Positions 25,519 through 34,689 of a DNA stretch of 64,000 nt are shown here, piece after piece. The position numbers and the translations under genes are program-made. The notes under the pieces are model-generated. The model worked only from the letters and a program-made list of their open reading frames with translations. It was not told the origin of the DNA and did no database searches. Source of the DNA: Bilifractor sp002394235 (GTDB lineage Bacteria > Bacillota > Clostridia > Lachnospirales > Lachnospiraceae). The DNA is taken from positions 9,936 to 73,935 of the forward strand of contig NZ_JBQKGJ010000016.1 in NCBI RefSeq assembly GCF_052118845.1, read 5' to 3'. Every line of letters begins with the position of its first letter. The first letter of the stretch is position 1.

Positions 25519-27813
25519 TTACTTGTGATTGCGATAATAATTAATCAGGCATCCGTCCAGGATAATCTCTCTCTCATCGTCCGTCAGCTGGCCCAGTCGG
25601 AGTTCAAATCCGGTTAACTCTTCATCTCCGACAACATATGCCGTGATGACATCCTCCCTGCTCTCAACTGCCTTCCGAATGTCCGGAACAAACAGATAAT
25701 CTCCGTTTTTAAACGGAAGACTGCCTGCAGGAATCAGGAACGGAAGCATACCCCAGTTGATCAGATTCGAACGGTATCTCTTCGTCGCGTAATCATTGGC
25801 GATATTTGCCCAGCCCCCGAGAACCTTCTGACAGGAAGCTGCCTGCTCACGAGCGGATCCGTCACCCGGTTTTACGGCAAAGATCGTGGAGCCGACTCCC
25901 ATATTCTGGTGGCAGACATCCGGGAACTTCGTATGGATCACCTTCATAACCGGCTTCAGCTCCGGGAGCGCATCTCCAGCGCAGCCTCCCTCTTCCAGTG
26001 CCTTCTGTGCCTTTTGAACCTGCTTTGCCCTTCCTACATACAGAGGATCTTTTCTGGAAAGAGCAAACTCGGCAAGTCTGAGCGGATTGGAACGATAGGA
26101 AGAAGTCTCTCCCGATGGAATCAGTTCATCGGTTGTCGTAACCGGATCATGGATCTCCGATACCACCTTGAGAATCAGGTTCTCCGGAAGCGCAGACATC
26201 TTCGGCCAGTCCTTGATGTTCGGACCGAACCTCACTTCCACGGTCGGATCCGCGACACCATGGCTGTCAAATACGCGATGCGCGTAGATATTCGAGTCAA
26301 AGTGGTAAATCTGATGACGGTATTCACCGGCAAATTCTGTCGCGGGTGTCAGGTATCCTTTATTAGCAGCGGTTGCCGCGATGGACCGCGCGTCCATCAG
26401 AGCGACACCGGCAACCTGTCCCTCCTGGACCTTAGAGCCCTCACGGTTCGGGAAATTACGTGTGGAATGACGAATCGAAAGATCTCCATTCGCAGGAGTA
26501 TCTCCCGCGCCGAAACACGGACCACAGAACGCGGTCTTCACCACAGCTCCCGTTTCCATCAGATCCGCAATCACGCCGTTAGCCGCCAGCTCCTTGTAAA
26601 TCGGTGCACTTGCCGGATAAATATCCAGCGTAAAATCATCACAGCCGATGTACTGCCCACGCAGAATATCAGCTGCCTGGCAGATATTTTCAAATCCGCC
26701 TCCGGCACATCCCGCAATAACTCCCTGATCCACAAGGAGCCTTCCATTGTGTACCTTGTTCCGGAGATTATAATCCACTTTTCCGTTGAATGCCACCTGT
26801 GCCCGCTTCTCTACATCGTCCAGGATATCCGGGAGATTCGCGTTGCATTCTTCGATTGTATAGACGTTGCTCGGGTGGAACGGCATTGCGATCATCGGTT
26901 TGATCTTATCCAGATCCACATAGATGCAACCGTCATAATAGGCCACCGGGCCCGGGTTCAGCTCGCTGTAATCCTCCGGACGTCCGTGCTCCGCATAGTA
27001 GTCCCGGATTGTATCATCTGTCGTCCAGATCGAAGACAGACAGGTGGTCTCTGTTGTCATAACATCAATGCCGATACGGAAATCCGCTGACAGTGAAGCA
27101 ACGCCGGGTCCTACAAACTCCATAACCTTATTCTTGACATAACCCTTGTCAAATACTGCTCCGATGATTGCGAGCGCAACATCCTGTGGGCCTACCCCCA
27201 GCACCGGCGCTCCTGTCATATAGACTGCAACGACTCCCGGCATCGCAATGTCATAGGTCTTGTTCAGAAGCTGTTTCACCAGCTCCGGTCCGCCTTCGCC
27301 CATGGCCATGGTTCCGAGAGCGCCATATCGGGTGTGGGAATCTGATCCAAGGATCATTCTCCCAGCTCCGCTGAGCATCTCACGGGCAAACTGATGAATG
27401 ACCGCCTGGTGCGGCGGAACATACATGCCCCCGTATCTCTTCGCGCAGGAAAGACCAAACATATGATCATCTTCGTTGATCGTTCCGCCAACCGCGCACA
27501 GAGAATTGTGGCAGTTCGTAAGCACGTAGGGAATCGGAAATTTCTCCAGTCCGGATGCCCGGGCAGTCTGAATGATTCCTACATATGTGATATCATGTGA
27601 TGTAAGCTTATCAAATTTGATCTGAAGATTTTCCATGTTGCCCGAGACATTATGTGCCTTCAGGATATTGTATGCCATGGTCTCCTTCTTCGCCTCATCC
27701 GCCGGCACAGCTTTTCCGGTTTTCTGCTGAAGCTGTGCGGCAGCGTCCGGTCCATCCGGAATCACGGTTGTTCCGTTTACCAGATACACTCCGCCGTTCT
27801 GTAATTCAATCAT
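25519..27813 (-). CDS. Aconitase-family hydratase, YbhJ-like
   Basis: Iron-sulfur hydratase of the aconitase superfamily, 764 residues. The [4Fe-4S] ligands include C-G-P-C in AFCGPCFGAGDTP and the Cys of NCHNSL. Substrate-loop segments SDSHTRYGALGTMAMGEGG, HSTRNFPNREG and the C-terminal swivel-domain motif YRSNLINWGMLPF are present. Its length and these motifs match E. coli YbhJ and the Firmicute proteins usually annotated simply as hydratase, more than canonical AcnA of about 900 residues. Whether it acts on citrate is therefore uncertain. AGGAGG precedes ATG 27813. It is monocistronic with its own terminator. Confidence 0.88.
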   Translation of the reverse strand: MIELQNGGVYLVNGTTVIPDGPDAAAQLQQKTGKAVPADEAKKETMAYNILKAHNVSGNMENLQIKFDKLTSHDITYVGIIQTARASGLEKFPIPYVLTNCHNSLCAVGGTINEDDHMFGLSCAKRYGGMYVPPHQAVIHQFAREMLSGAGRMILGSDSHTRYGALGTMAMGEGGPELVKQLLNKTYDIAMPGVVAVYMTGAPVLGVGPQDVALAIIGAVFDKGYVKNKVMEFVGPGVASLSADFRIGIDVMTTETTCLSSIWTTDDTIRDYYAEHGRPEDYSELNPGPVAYYDGCIYVDLDKIKPMIAMPFHPSNVYTIEECNANLPDILDDVEKRAQVAFNGKVDYNLRNKVHNGRLLVDQGVIAGCAGGGFENICQAADILRGQYIGCDDFTLDIYPASAPIYKELAANGVIADLMETGAVVKTAFCGPCFGAGDTPANGDLSIRHSTRNFPNREGSKVQEGQVAGVALMDARSIAATAANKGYLTPATEFAGEYRHQIYHFDSNIYAHRVFDSHGVADPTVEVRFGPNIKDWPKMSALPENLILKVVSEIHDPVTTTDELIPSGETSSYRSNPLRLAEFALSRKDPLYVGRAKQVQKAQKALEEGGCAGDALPELKPVMKVIHTKFPDVCHQNMGVGSTIFAVKPGDGSAREQAASCQKVLGGWANIANDYATKRYRSNLINWGMLPFLIPAGSLPFKNGDYLFVPDIRKAVESREDVITAYVVGDEELTGFELRLGQLTDDEREIILDGCLINYYRNHK

Positions 27814-27907
27814 ACCTGATCATTCCTCCTGTTAATCACTCTGATGCCGCGCTGTTCTGCCAGCCCGACCTGTACAGTAACCGACATGATGTAGACAGCG
27901 TCACCTA

Positions 27908-28005
27908 CTGTATCCAGCCAGCTGCTCCGCTGCTCCGCAACTCACGCAGCCCTTCAGGCGGCCGGCTTTGTCGGTATGCCGCGCCTTTCGCCCCACTGCT
28001 TTACA
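27908..28005 (-). repeat. Dispersed intergenic element, copy H
   Basis: On the minus strand it carries GGCTGC-GTGA-GTTGC-GGA-GCAGC-GGA-GCAGC, the same two-stage hairpin as the other copies, preceded by a CCGACAAAGCCGG hairpin. It fills most of the 345-bp gap between the hydratase and the small gene at 28159; the rest holds only the promoter at 28093. Confidence 0.7.
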
Positions 28006-28092
28006 CCTTGTGTGAACGGATATGGCTCACCGCCCGCGCATATTCGCACTTACGTGCCGCTTGCGTGTCACTTCGCTGCTTCACAATGCGGA

Positions 28093-28121
28093 TTGCAAAT
28101 TCAGTGTTTATCATATATTAT
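28093..28121 (+). promoter_or_regulatory. Promoter for the 88-residue protein
   Basis: TTGCAA (28093-28098), 17-bp spacer, TATTAT (28116-28121), about 40 bp ahead of the start at 28159. Confidence 0.65.
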
Positions 28122-28158
28122 TTAGAATAATTTCGCAAGACGGGAGGAAAATTCAAAC

Positions 28159-28425
28159 ATGCGTTTCTGGGGAAAAATGATACGAGACAATCATATCCTG
28201 ATGGATGTGACAATAACAGATGATAGCGAAGAGACAAGGACTCACAAGGTTTTCCATACCCTGGAACAGATCTGCCATGAATGGGATCTGAGTGTGCCCA
28301 TCTGGCTGGACTCCAACATACGGGAATTCAAGCGAACCAAAAAGGTACGCTTCACACAGGACAGCTTTGTCGGAGAAGAAATTTCCTTTGATTTTCTGGA
28401 GCTTCAGGTTCTGGACGAAGACTGA
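28159..28425 (+). CDS. Small conserved-looking protein of unknown function
   Basis: 88 residues, acidic, no signal peptide or membrane helix. The central stretch FHTLEQICHEWDLSVPIWLD and the C-terminal SFDFLELQVLDED look like a compact beta-rich domain. GGGAGG lies 10 bases before ATG 28159 and a good promoter lies upstream, so it is very probably expressed. It stands alone between a hydratase and the nucleosidase. I do not recognise a named family. Confidence 0.8.
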   Translation: MRFWGKMIRDNHILMDVTITDDSEETRTHKVFHTLEQICHEWDLSVPIWLDSNIREFKRTKKVRFTQDSFVGEEISFDFLELQVLDED

Positions 28426-28473
28426 AAGAGCCGCAGGCCCCTGAAGGCCGCGGCTCCCTGCTCTGTCCCGGAT

Positions 28474-28615
28474 TCTGCGGATTCCTCCGCAAGCTTATAT
28501 ATCAATCAAATAGTCATTCCGGACTGTACCGGTTCAGATTCTGCGGATTCCTCCGCAAGCTTACATATCGACCGAATGGTCATTCTGAACTGTTCTGGTT
28601 CAGATTCTGCGGATC
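28474..28615. repeat. 66-bp tandem repeat, two copies and a partial third
   Basis: TCTGCGGATTCCTCCGCAAGC begins copies at 28474 and 28540, and TCTGCGGAT recurs at 28606, exactly 66 bp apart. The partial copy encodes the last residues (MIRRI) and stop of the nucleosidase gene. Each unit contains the small hairpin GCGGATTCCTCCGC. Confidence 0.85.
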
Positions 28616-29298
28616 ATCCCGCGCACAAGGCGCACACAGTGTCTCACGCAGTCTTCGGTAAAGGTGTTGTCATCCGCTACAGCGCTTCCGTCGGCCTTAT
28701 CGGAGATCACGCGGATGATCAGAAACGGAACCCCGTTTCTCCACGCAGTCTGGGCGATGGATGCCCCCTCCATCTCTGCGCAGTATCCATGAAAGTTCTC
28801 CGCGAGTCTTGTCTTCACCTCATGATCCGAAATGAACTGATCACCGCTGACTACCGTTCCGCGGAAGGTGTGAATCTCGGGGTTCACCTCCGCATTTACC
28901 TCTTCTGCCAGCCCGATCAGCTTCTCATCACCCGGAAAACGGTAGACGTCCATGCCGGGAACCTGTCCCGGCTGGTAGCCCCATACTGTTGCGTCCATGT
29001 CATGCTGCACGGCCTCGGAAGACAGAACAATGTCTCCGATATCAATTTTGTTCTGAAGGCTTCCCGCGATTCCTGTATTGATTATATAATCTACATGAAA
29101 ATCATCCACCAGAATCTGTGTGCACATTGCGGCATTTACCTTTCCGACACCGCTCTGCACCACAACGGCAGGTTTTCCTTCAAGAACGCCGCGGTAAAAC
29201 TTCATTCCTGCCTTTTCCCGGATGTCGGTCTCACTCATCAGGTTCTTCAGCTCTGCTACTTCCGATTCCATAGCTCCGATAATTCCAATTAAACTCAT
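28600..29298 (-). CDS. mtnN: 5'-methylthioadenosine/S-adenosylhomocysteine nucleosidase
   Basis: Cleaves MTA and SAH to adenine and the thio-sugar, recycling methionine and relieving methylation inhibition. The protein has 232 residues from ATG 29298, placed by AGGAG about 10 bp upstream and by the family N-terminus MSLIGIIGAMESEVAEL. Signatures are VVVQSGVGKVNAA, NTGIAGSL, GDQFISD, CAEMEGASIAQ and RVISDKAD. The catalytic Glu near position 12 and Asp near 200 are present. It lies 40 bp behind the beta-CASP nuclease gene, probably in one operon. Confidence 0.95.
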   Translation of the reverse strand: MSLIGIIGAMESEVAELKNLMSETDIREKAGMKFYRGVLEGKPAVVVQSGVGKVNAAMCTQILVDDFHVDYIINTGIAGSLQNKIDIGDIVLSSEAVQHDMDATVWGYQPGQVPGMDVYRFPGDEKLIGLAEEVNAEVNPEIHTFRGTVVSGDQFISDHEVKTRLAENFHGYCAEMEGASIAQTAWRNGVPFLIIRVISDKADGSAVADDNTFTEDCVRHCVRLVRGMIRRI

Positions 29299-29338
29299 AA
29301 AATATTCTCCTGTTATATTGATTTGCCTCTCGGCACAC

Positions 29339-30955
29339 TCATCTGTCCCATTTGTCACAGAGAGCATTGATCTGGTCCGTAAACTTCGCCAGATCCTTAT
29401 TCGCGCCTCCCTCATTCCGGCGAATTACCGCCAGAAGTCTCTGACCCGCTCCAACAAGGCGCTCATAAACGGCGGCAGCCCTGCGGTGGGACGCCTTTCC
29501 GCATCCACCGGATTCCTTCGAAATTAGAACACCCGCGGGCGCTTCAACGATCTGCCCTGTGGCGAGATCGAATACCGTTCCGCTGAACGGCGCATAGGAA
29601 TCATACCCGAGTTCCTTCCGCAGCCGCTCCGCAAAAATCTCTGTCACAGCATCTTCTCCATGACACACAAACACCTTTGCCGGTTTTTCCGTGAACGCGG
29701 AAGCCCATCTCATCAGTCCCTCGTTATCCGCATGGCCACTGATCCCGGGCAGGACCTGAATGTGTGCCCGTATCGCTATCTCCTCGCCGAACAGCCGGAT
29801 ACTCTCCGCCCCGTCAACAATAGCGCGGCCGGGGGTGCCCACAGCCTGGTAGCCCACGAACAGTACCGTGCACTCCGGTCTCCAGAGGTTATGCTTCAGG
29901 TGATGCTTCACACGTCCGGCATCACACATACCGCTGGCGGATATGATTACCTTCGGAGTCTCGTCAAAATTGATCGCCTTTGAGTCCGCTGCGGTAATTG
30001 ACGTCTTCAGATTTGAGAAGGCTATCGGATTGATCCCCTGTTTGATCAGCCTTCCCGCTTCTTCATCATAGCATTCTGCGGGGTGTCTCTGGAAAACGGT
30101 TGTCGCCTCAATTGCGAGCGGACTGTCCAAATACACCGGAAAATCGCCATGTCCGCGCACCATCTGGTTTTCCTTGATCTGCCGGATAAAATAGAGCATC
30201 TCCTGCGTTCTGCCGACTGCGAAGGACGGAATCACCACATTGCCGCCCCGGTCAAAGGTCTTCTGGATCACGTCTGCGAGTGATGATACGTAATCCGGAA
30301 CCGGACCGTGACTCCTGTCTCCATAGGTAGATTCCATGATAACATAGTCCGCCTCATGAATATACTGAGGGTCGCGGATGAGCGGCTGATTCAGATTCCC
30401 GATGTCTCCGGAAAAAACGAGCTTCCGGGTGATCTCTCCCTCCGTCAGCCACATTTCAATACTGGCAGAGCCGAGCAGATGTCCGGCATCGATAAACCGG
30501 ATTTTGATCCCCTCTGCCGGACAGAGAATCTCATTATAAGGTTTTCCGACAAGCAGGTCAATCGCGCCGATGGCATCCTTCATCGTATATGGCGGCATAT
30601 ACGTTTCCTTCCCGGCCCGTTTTCCCTTCCGGTTTCTCCATTCAGCCTCGAATTCCTGAATATGCGCGCTGTCGCGGAGCATAATGTCGCAAAGATCCGC
30701 TGTTGCCTCCGTCGTGTATATCGGTCCCCGGAATCCTCTCGAATAAAGAACCGGAAGGTTGCCCGAGTGATCGATATGCGCGTGCGTCAAAAGCACAAAA
30801 TCGAGCTCTGACGCCGGGATCGGAAGCGGTTTGTTCTCGTAGATATTTTTTCCCTGTTCCATCCCGCAATCAACAAGAAACCTTCTTCCGGCCGCCTCAA
30901 GATAATAACAGCTGCCGGTCACCTCATGTGCTGCCCCCAAAAATGTAAGTTTCAT
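29339..30955 (-). CDS. Metallo-beta-lactamase RNase with beta-CASP and RMMBL domains
   Basis: Predicted zinc ribonuclease of 538 residues in the CPSF73/RNase J-like superfamily. The zinc motif HAHIDHSG lies near residue 57, GHLLGSAS and FSGDIGN follow, then a beta-CASP insert (ISASGMCDAGRVKHHL) and the C-terminal RMMBL part (GISGHADNEGL, VFVCHGE). Start ATG 30955 gives the family N-terminus MKLTFLGAAHEVTGS and follows GGGGGA; an upstream in-frame ATG at 31018 overlaps the promoter. It has its own promoter at 31018-31047 and precedes mtnN. Confidence 0.92.
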   Translation of the reverse strand: MKLTFLGAAHEVTGSCYYLEAAGRRFLVDCGMEQGKNIYENKPLPIPASELDFVLLTHAHIDHSGNLPVLYSRGFRGPIYTTEATADLCDIMLRDSAHIQEFEAEWRNRKGKRAGKETYMPPYTMKDAIGAIDLLVGKPYNEILCPAEGIKIRFIDAGHLLGSASIEMWLTEGEITRKLVFSGDIGNLNQPLIRDPQYIHEADYVIMESTYGDRSHGPVPDYVSSLADVIQKTFDRGGNVVIPSFAVGRTQEMLYFIRQIKENQMVRGHGDFPVYLDSPLAIEATTVFQRHPAECYDEEAGRLIKQGINPIAFSNLKTSITAADSKAINFDETPKVIISASGMCDAGRVKHHLKHNLWRPECTVLFVGYQAVGTPGRAIVDGAESIRLFGEEIAIRAHIQVLPGISGHADNEGLMRWASAFTEKPAKVFVCHGEDAVTEIFAERLRKELGYDSYAPFSGTVFDLATGQIVEAPAGVLISKESGGCGKASHRRAAAVYERLVGAGQRLLAVIRRNEGGANKDLAKFTDQINALCDKWDR

Positions 30956-31017
30956 AAACAATCCCCCAATCCGCAGCTTATAGAACCAATAAGAAACCTG
31001 ATGCGAATGCTGATTCA

Positions 31018-31047
31018 ATTATAATCTACTGCCCACCGCATTTACAA
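31018..31047 (-). promoter_or_regulatory. Promoter of the beta-CASP nuclease/mtnN operon
   Basis: TTGTAA (31047-31042), 18-bp spacer, perfect TATAAT (31023-31018) on the minus strand. Confidence 0.7.
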
Positions 31048-31069
31048 GAGGATGTGAATACCTGTCAGC

Positions 31070-31143
31070 GGCGCAGAAGCTGTGAAGCTACAAAGTAACG
31101 CGGGACATTTATATACATTGTGATACCCTCTTGAGGGGCATGG
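31070..31143 (+). repeat. Dispersed intergenic element, degenerate copy E
   Basis: AGCTGTGAAGCTACAAAGTAACG then TTATATACATTGTGATACCCTC and GAGGGGCATGG match the layout of the copy at 36735-36852. It lies in the 424-bp gap between the nuclease and murG, which otherwise holds a tandem array and two promoters. Confidence 0.6.
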
Positions 31144-31213
31144 TGATGATCTGCTCGTGACTTGTCTGAGCTGTTACGCGCGAACAGAGACAAATCGTTG
31201 CATACAGTAACTG

Positions 31214-31293
31214 GACCGATATGATGTCTGCGGAATAACAGGAGCGGTATGGCCTCCGCGGAATGGCAGGACCGGTATGATCGCCGGGAATTG
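31214..31293. repeat. 28-bp tandem repeat, three copies
   Basis: GA(C/G)CG(A/G)TATG...CGCGGAAT(A/G)(A/G)CAG units start at 31214, 31242 and 31270, directly upstream of the murG promoter. Confidence 0.8.
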
Positions 31294-31319
31294 ATTTCTT
31301 TCATAAAATCAGCTAGAAT
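31291..31319 (+). promoter_or_regulatory. Promoter for murG
   Basis: TTGATT (31291-31296), 17-bp spacer, TAGAAT (31314-31319). Confidence 0.7.
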
Positions 31320-31379
31320 GCTTCTGAAAGGAATACAATCTGTTCCGATATTACTCACAGCATCTATGGAGGCCAATTG

Positions 31380-32444
31380 ATGAAGCACATCGTTCTCACA
31401 GGCGGCGGTACCGCCGGTCATGTAACTCCGAATATAGCCCTGATTCCAGGCCTGAAGGAACTGGGATACGAGATTTCCTACATCGGTTCCTACAACGGAA
31501 TTGAAAAGAGCCTGATTGAGGCCGAGGGGATTCCCTATTACGGAATATCTACCGGAAAACTGCGCCGATACATCGATCCCAAGAATCTGTCGGATCCCTT
31601 TCGTGTGGTGAAGGGCATCTTTGAAGCAAGAAAACTGATGAAAAAAATTCGTCCGGACATTGTGTTTTCAAAAGGCGGTTTCGTAGCAGTCCCGGTCGTC
31701 CTCGCGGCGAAACACTGCAAGGTTCCGGTAATCATTCATGAATCGGACATGACCCCAGGTCTCGCAAATAAAATATGCATTCCCTATGCTTCCAAGGTCT
31801 GCTGCAATTTTCCGGAGACGCTCTCTAGCCTGCCTGAAGGCAAGGCTGTTGTTACCGGTACGCCGATCCGGAAAGAATTGAGAGAGGGCAGCGCAGAGCG
31901 CGGCTATTCCTTCACCGGTCTTTCCCACGATAAGCCGGTCATTCTCGTGATGGGCGGAAGCCTTGGATCCGTGAATGTAAACAACCATGTCCGCGAAGCT
32001 CTCCCGGAACTCCTGAAGCAATATCAGGTTGTGCATCTGTGCGGCAAGCGAAATCTCGACCACTCTCTGGATTATACTGATGGATACCGCCAGTATGAAT
32101 ATATCAAGGAAGAGCTGCCCGATCTTTTCGCTATGGCGGATCTGATCATCTCCCGCGCGGGAGCAAACGCAATCTGTGAAATCAGCACCCTTGCCATTCC
32201 GAATCTCCTCATTCCGCTTTCCGCGAACGCCAGCCGCGGCGACCAGATTCTGAATGCGCGTTCTTTTGAAAAGCAGGGATACAGCGAGGTAATCGAAGAG
32301 GAAAATCTGACCAAAGACACTCTCCTCTCCGCCGTACAGAAACTTCATGACAACAGGGATACCTATATCTCCGCAATGAAGAACAGCAAACATACCGATT
32401 CGATTCAGATGATCCTGAATCTCATCCGGGAATACACAAAATAG
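31380..32444 (+). CDS. murG: Undecaprenyl-PP-MurNAc-pentapeptide-UDPGlcNAc GlcNAc transferase
   Basis: Makes lipid II by adding GlcNAc to lipid I on the inner face of the membrane. It has 354 residues. GGGTAGHV near residue 8 is the N-terminal lipid-side glycine loop, followed by IGSYNGIEK, SKGGFVAVPVVLAA, VMGGSLGSVNVNN and the UDP-GlcNAc site SRAGANAICEI. ATG 31380 is preferred over TTG 31377 because GGAGG lies seven bases upstream. Unlike most genomes, it is not inside a division and cell wall cluster here; it stands alone with its own promoter and terminator. Confidence 0.95.
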   Translation: MKHIVLTGGGTAGHVTPNIALIPGLKELGYEISYIGSYNGIEKSLIEAEGIPYYGISTGKLRRYIDPKNLSDPFRVVKGIFEARKLMKKIRPDIVFSKGGFVAVPVVLAAKHCKVPVIIHESDMTPGLANKICIPYASKVCCNFPETLSSLPEGKAVVTGTPIRKELREGSAERGYSFTGLSHDKPVILVMGGSLGSVNVNNHVREALPELLKQYQVVHLCGKRNLDHSLDYTDGYRQYEYIKEELPDLFAMADLIISRAGANAICEISTLAIPNLLIPLSANASRGDQILNARSFEKQGYSEVIEEENLTKDTLLSAVQKLHDNRDTYISAMKNSKHTDSIQMILNLIREYTK

Positions 32445-32452
32445 CCGAACAG

Positions 32453-32560
32453 ACGACAGCCGGAAATATAAACTCCCCTCCCAAAACCCATGAAGGGACG
32501 AGTAAGCGATGGAAGATCGTATTGACGGCAGTCGGATATATAAACTTCCCTCCCAAAATC
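32453..32560. repeat. 72-bp-spaced direct repeat downstream of murG
   Basis: ACG(A/G)CAG(C/T)CGGA(A/T)ATATAAACT then CCCTCCCAAAA occurs at 32453 and 32525. Part of the 416-bp gap between murG and the HIT gene. Confidence 0.7.
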
Positions 32561-32648
32561 GCCCGCACGTCGAGGATAAGACAAGAGGGAAGTCGGGCCG
32601 GTGAGGGAACCACCGGACCGATAAAGAGAAGAAATCCCCTGATAGGGC

Positions 32649-32698
32649 GAGCCTGACACGGCCGGTATTATTTTTCCCGCCGTGTCAGGCTCTTTTTT
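32649..32698 (+). terminator. Terminator of murG
   Basis: 14-bp stem GAGCCTGACACGGC/GCCGTGTCAGGCTC followed by TTTTTTCATT, 200 bp after the stop. Confidence 0.85.
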
Positions 32699-32728
32699 CA
32701 TTCATGTCTCAAAAGGTTCTGCCGGAAA

Positions 32729-32827
32729 CAGTCTTCTGTCATGTTGTCTTTCGCTCAGAAGCAGTCTTCTGTCACGTCGCCTTTCGCTCAGAAGCAGTCA
32801 TCCGCCACGTTTGTTTCTCTCGGGATC
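32729..32827. repeat. 33-bp tandem repeat, three copies
   Basis: CAGTC(T/A)TC(T/C)G units with CTTTCGCTCAGAAG start at 32729, 32762 and 32795, ending just past the 3' end of the HIT gene. Confidence 0.85.
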
Positions 32828-32860
32828 AGTCATGTTCCTTCATTCCAGATGAACGAAGCC

Positions 32861-33271
32861 TTACTTAAGATCCTTTGCCTTCTCCAGAATCTCCTTCTTA
32901 GCCTCGTCTGTCAGCGTTCCCGGCTTCCATGTAACACCGGCTCCGTCCCCGTTGTATCTCGGGATCAGGTGAATGTGAAAATGAAATACGGTCTGTCCGG
33001 CAGCTTCTCCGTTGTTCTGAACCACATTATAGCCATCACACGGAAGCGCCTTCATCATAAAGGTCACGATCTTCTTCGCGAGCACAGCCGCTCTGGATAA
33101 GAGATCCTCCGGAATCTCCGTAATATCAGCGTAATGCTTTTTCGGAAGAATAAGCGCATGTCCCTTCGTCGCCGGTCCGAGATCCAGAATCACCCGGAAA
33201 TCATCATCTTCATAAATTGTCGCCGACGGAATCTCGCCTGCTGCGATTTTACAGAAAATACAATCATTCAT
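32861..33271 (-). CDS. HIT family nucleotide hydrolase
   Basis: Histidine-triad protein of 136 residues that likely hydrolyses phosphoramidate or AMP-linked nucleotides (HinT/Hit class). The catalytic triad HFHIHLIPR lies near residues 98-106, and the N-terminal zinc-type motif CIFCKIAAGEIPSATIYEDD is typical. ATG 33271 follows GGGAGG; an upstream in-frame ATG at 33313 lacks support. It is the last gene on the strand of the Tad locus, 60 bp behind the FHA gene, but probably unrelated to pili. Confidence 0.93.
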   Translation of the reverse strand: MNDCIFCKIAAGEIPSATIYEDDDFRVILDLGPATKGHALILPKKHYADITEIPEDLLSRAAVLAKKIVTFMMKALPCDGYNVVQNNGEAAGQTVFHFHIHLIPRYNGDGAGVTWKPGTLTDEAKKEILEKAKDLK

Positions 33272-33331
33272 GATATTGTCCTCCCTGTCTGTTTGCATGA
33301 ATTCAATATACATCCCTGTATACCTGCTTCA

Positions 33332-34660
33332 TTATACACTTTCCGGCGGCGGTTGAACAATCCCTGCCCTGTGATACGTAAAACACTGATCCGAAAAACG
33401 CAGCCGGTCGCCGTCTTGAAGCGGATATGCCTCTCCGGAAACGAGCAGCTCGCCGTTCCGGAAGGTTCCGTTTTTGGAGTTCAGGTCGATAATCCAGTAA
33501 CCATTTTCCCGATACACAAACCTGGCATGTATTCTGCTCACGGTTGGCACATTCAGAATCAGATCCGCAGATTTTCTGCTCTTCCCCAGAATATGGTTCC
33601 TCTTCCACAGTTCAAGCCTGTCTGTCCGGACGTTTCCGCTCCCGCCTCCTGAATCCTGTTCCCGGCCTTCCGGCAGCAGAAGGGCCTGAGCCCTCCGTTC
33701 CTCTCTCTCCTGCTTTCCCGATGCCAGAAGTACGGTTTCCTTCCAGCCGTCCTCATCGTCAGCGACATGATCGGCACTCCTTTCAGATCTTCCGGTTGAT
33801 AATCTGCCTGCCATTTCTACCGGTAATTTTCCGGAAATTGCATCCACCTCATTTGCATGGGAATCCTCCGACTGGTTCGCCTGCTCCTGCCTTTTCCCAT
33901 CCGGGAAAAAATCACGCATGATTGCCGCTCCCTCTTCATCATTTTTCCCTTTTTCCCGTCTTCTGCGTGAAAACCAGTTTCGAATCCCTGCAAACAGACC
34001 TTCCCCGGAACTTTTTTCATCTTCCTCAAAAAATTCATCCAGGATTCTTTCCCGCTTTTCCCGTCGTTCTCTTTCTTCCTCTTCTGACACTCCCTTGCTC
34101 TCCGGCACCGGATCCGGCCGGCATTCCTCAATAAGTTTCTGAAACTCCCCGGCTGAAATGTTTCCCTCCGCCGCCTTCTGGTAAAAGGCATAGCCCATGA
34201 TCACCGATTTCTTGTCCCCGTGATCCAGATGCGGAAGAATCATTTCTCCGAGTCTTTTCATCTGCTCGGAAAAAGGCTCTTCTTCATCCGGATAATATAT
34301 AAAGTAGATCCGCGTTCTCTCCGCATTGAGAAAAATAAGCTCCGGACTCATCTGTATCCCGTTTTCATCCAGAAGAAATTCCTCAAGATTTCCGATTGCT
34401 GCCAGTACAGAGGAATACAGCTGTTCCAGAAGCTGTCCCGTGATCTTCTCGGTCTCCAGAATATCCTCCAGTGTCTGCATCGAGGTCACATCATAGAGGT
34501 ACCTTGTGCTCGAATCAATTTCCTGAATGTGACAATCCAGAAAACCCGGTATATGATTCTCTGTCAGCATTCTGACCGTATAGCTGTGAACGTCCGGAGT
34601 CTTTCCGTCTGAAAGGATCCTGTAATTGTGATAAATATCCCGACTGCTCTCGATTTTCAT
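33332..34660 (-). CDS. FHA-domain protein of the Tad locus (DUF6382-like N-terminus)
   Basis: Phosphothreonine-binding protein of 442 residues. The N-terminal 200 residues (NYRILSDGKTPDVHSYTVRML, FIYYPDEEEPFSEQMKRL) look like the DUF6382 domain that accompanies Firmicute Tad genes. A charged linker with RRREKGKNDE follows, and the C-terminal FHA domain (about 350-435) keeps GKS, SRIHARF and NSKNGTF, the phosphopeptide-binding residues. ATG 34660 follows GGGGGCGAGAGG and excludes the longer frame. Its role may be kinase-dependent control of pilus assembly; this is inference from position. Confidence 0.85.
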   Translation of the reverse strand: MKIESSRDIYHNYRILSDGKTPDVHSYTVRMLTENHIPGFLDCHIQEIDSSTRYLYDVTSMQTLEDILETEKITGQLLEQLYSSVLAAIGNLEEFLLDENGIQMSPELIFLNAERTRIYFIYYPDEEEPFSEQMKRLGEMILPHLDHGDKKSVIMGYAFYQKAAEGNISAGEFQKLIEECRPDPVPESKGVSEEEERERREKRERILDEFFEEDEKSSGEGLFAGIRNWFSRRRREKGKNDEEGAAIMRDFFPDGKRQEQANQSEDSHANEVDAISGKLPVEMAGRLSTGRSERSADHVADDEDGWKETVLLASGKQEREERRAQALLLPEGREQDSGGGSGNVRTDRLELWKRNHILGKSRKSADLILNVPTVSRIHARFVYRENGYWIIDLNSKNGTFRNGELLVSGEAYPLQDGDRLRFSDQCFTYHRAGIVQPPPESV

Positions 34661-34689
34661 CCTCTCGCCCCCTTTTCTGCGGATCATCC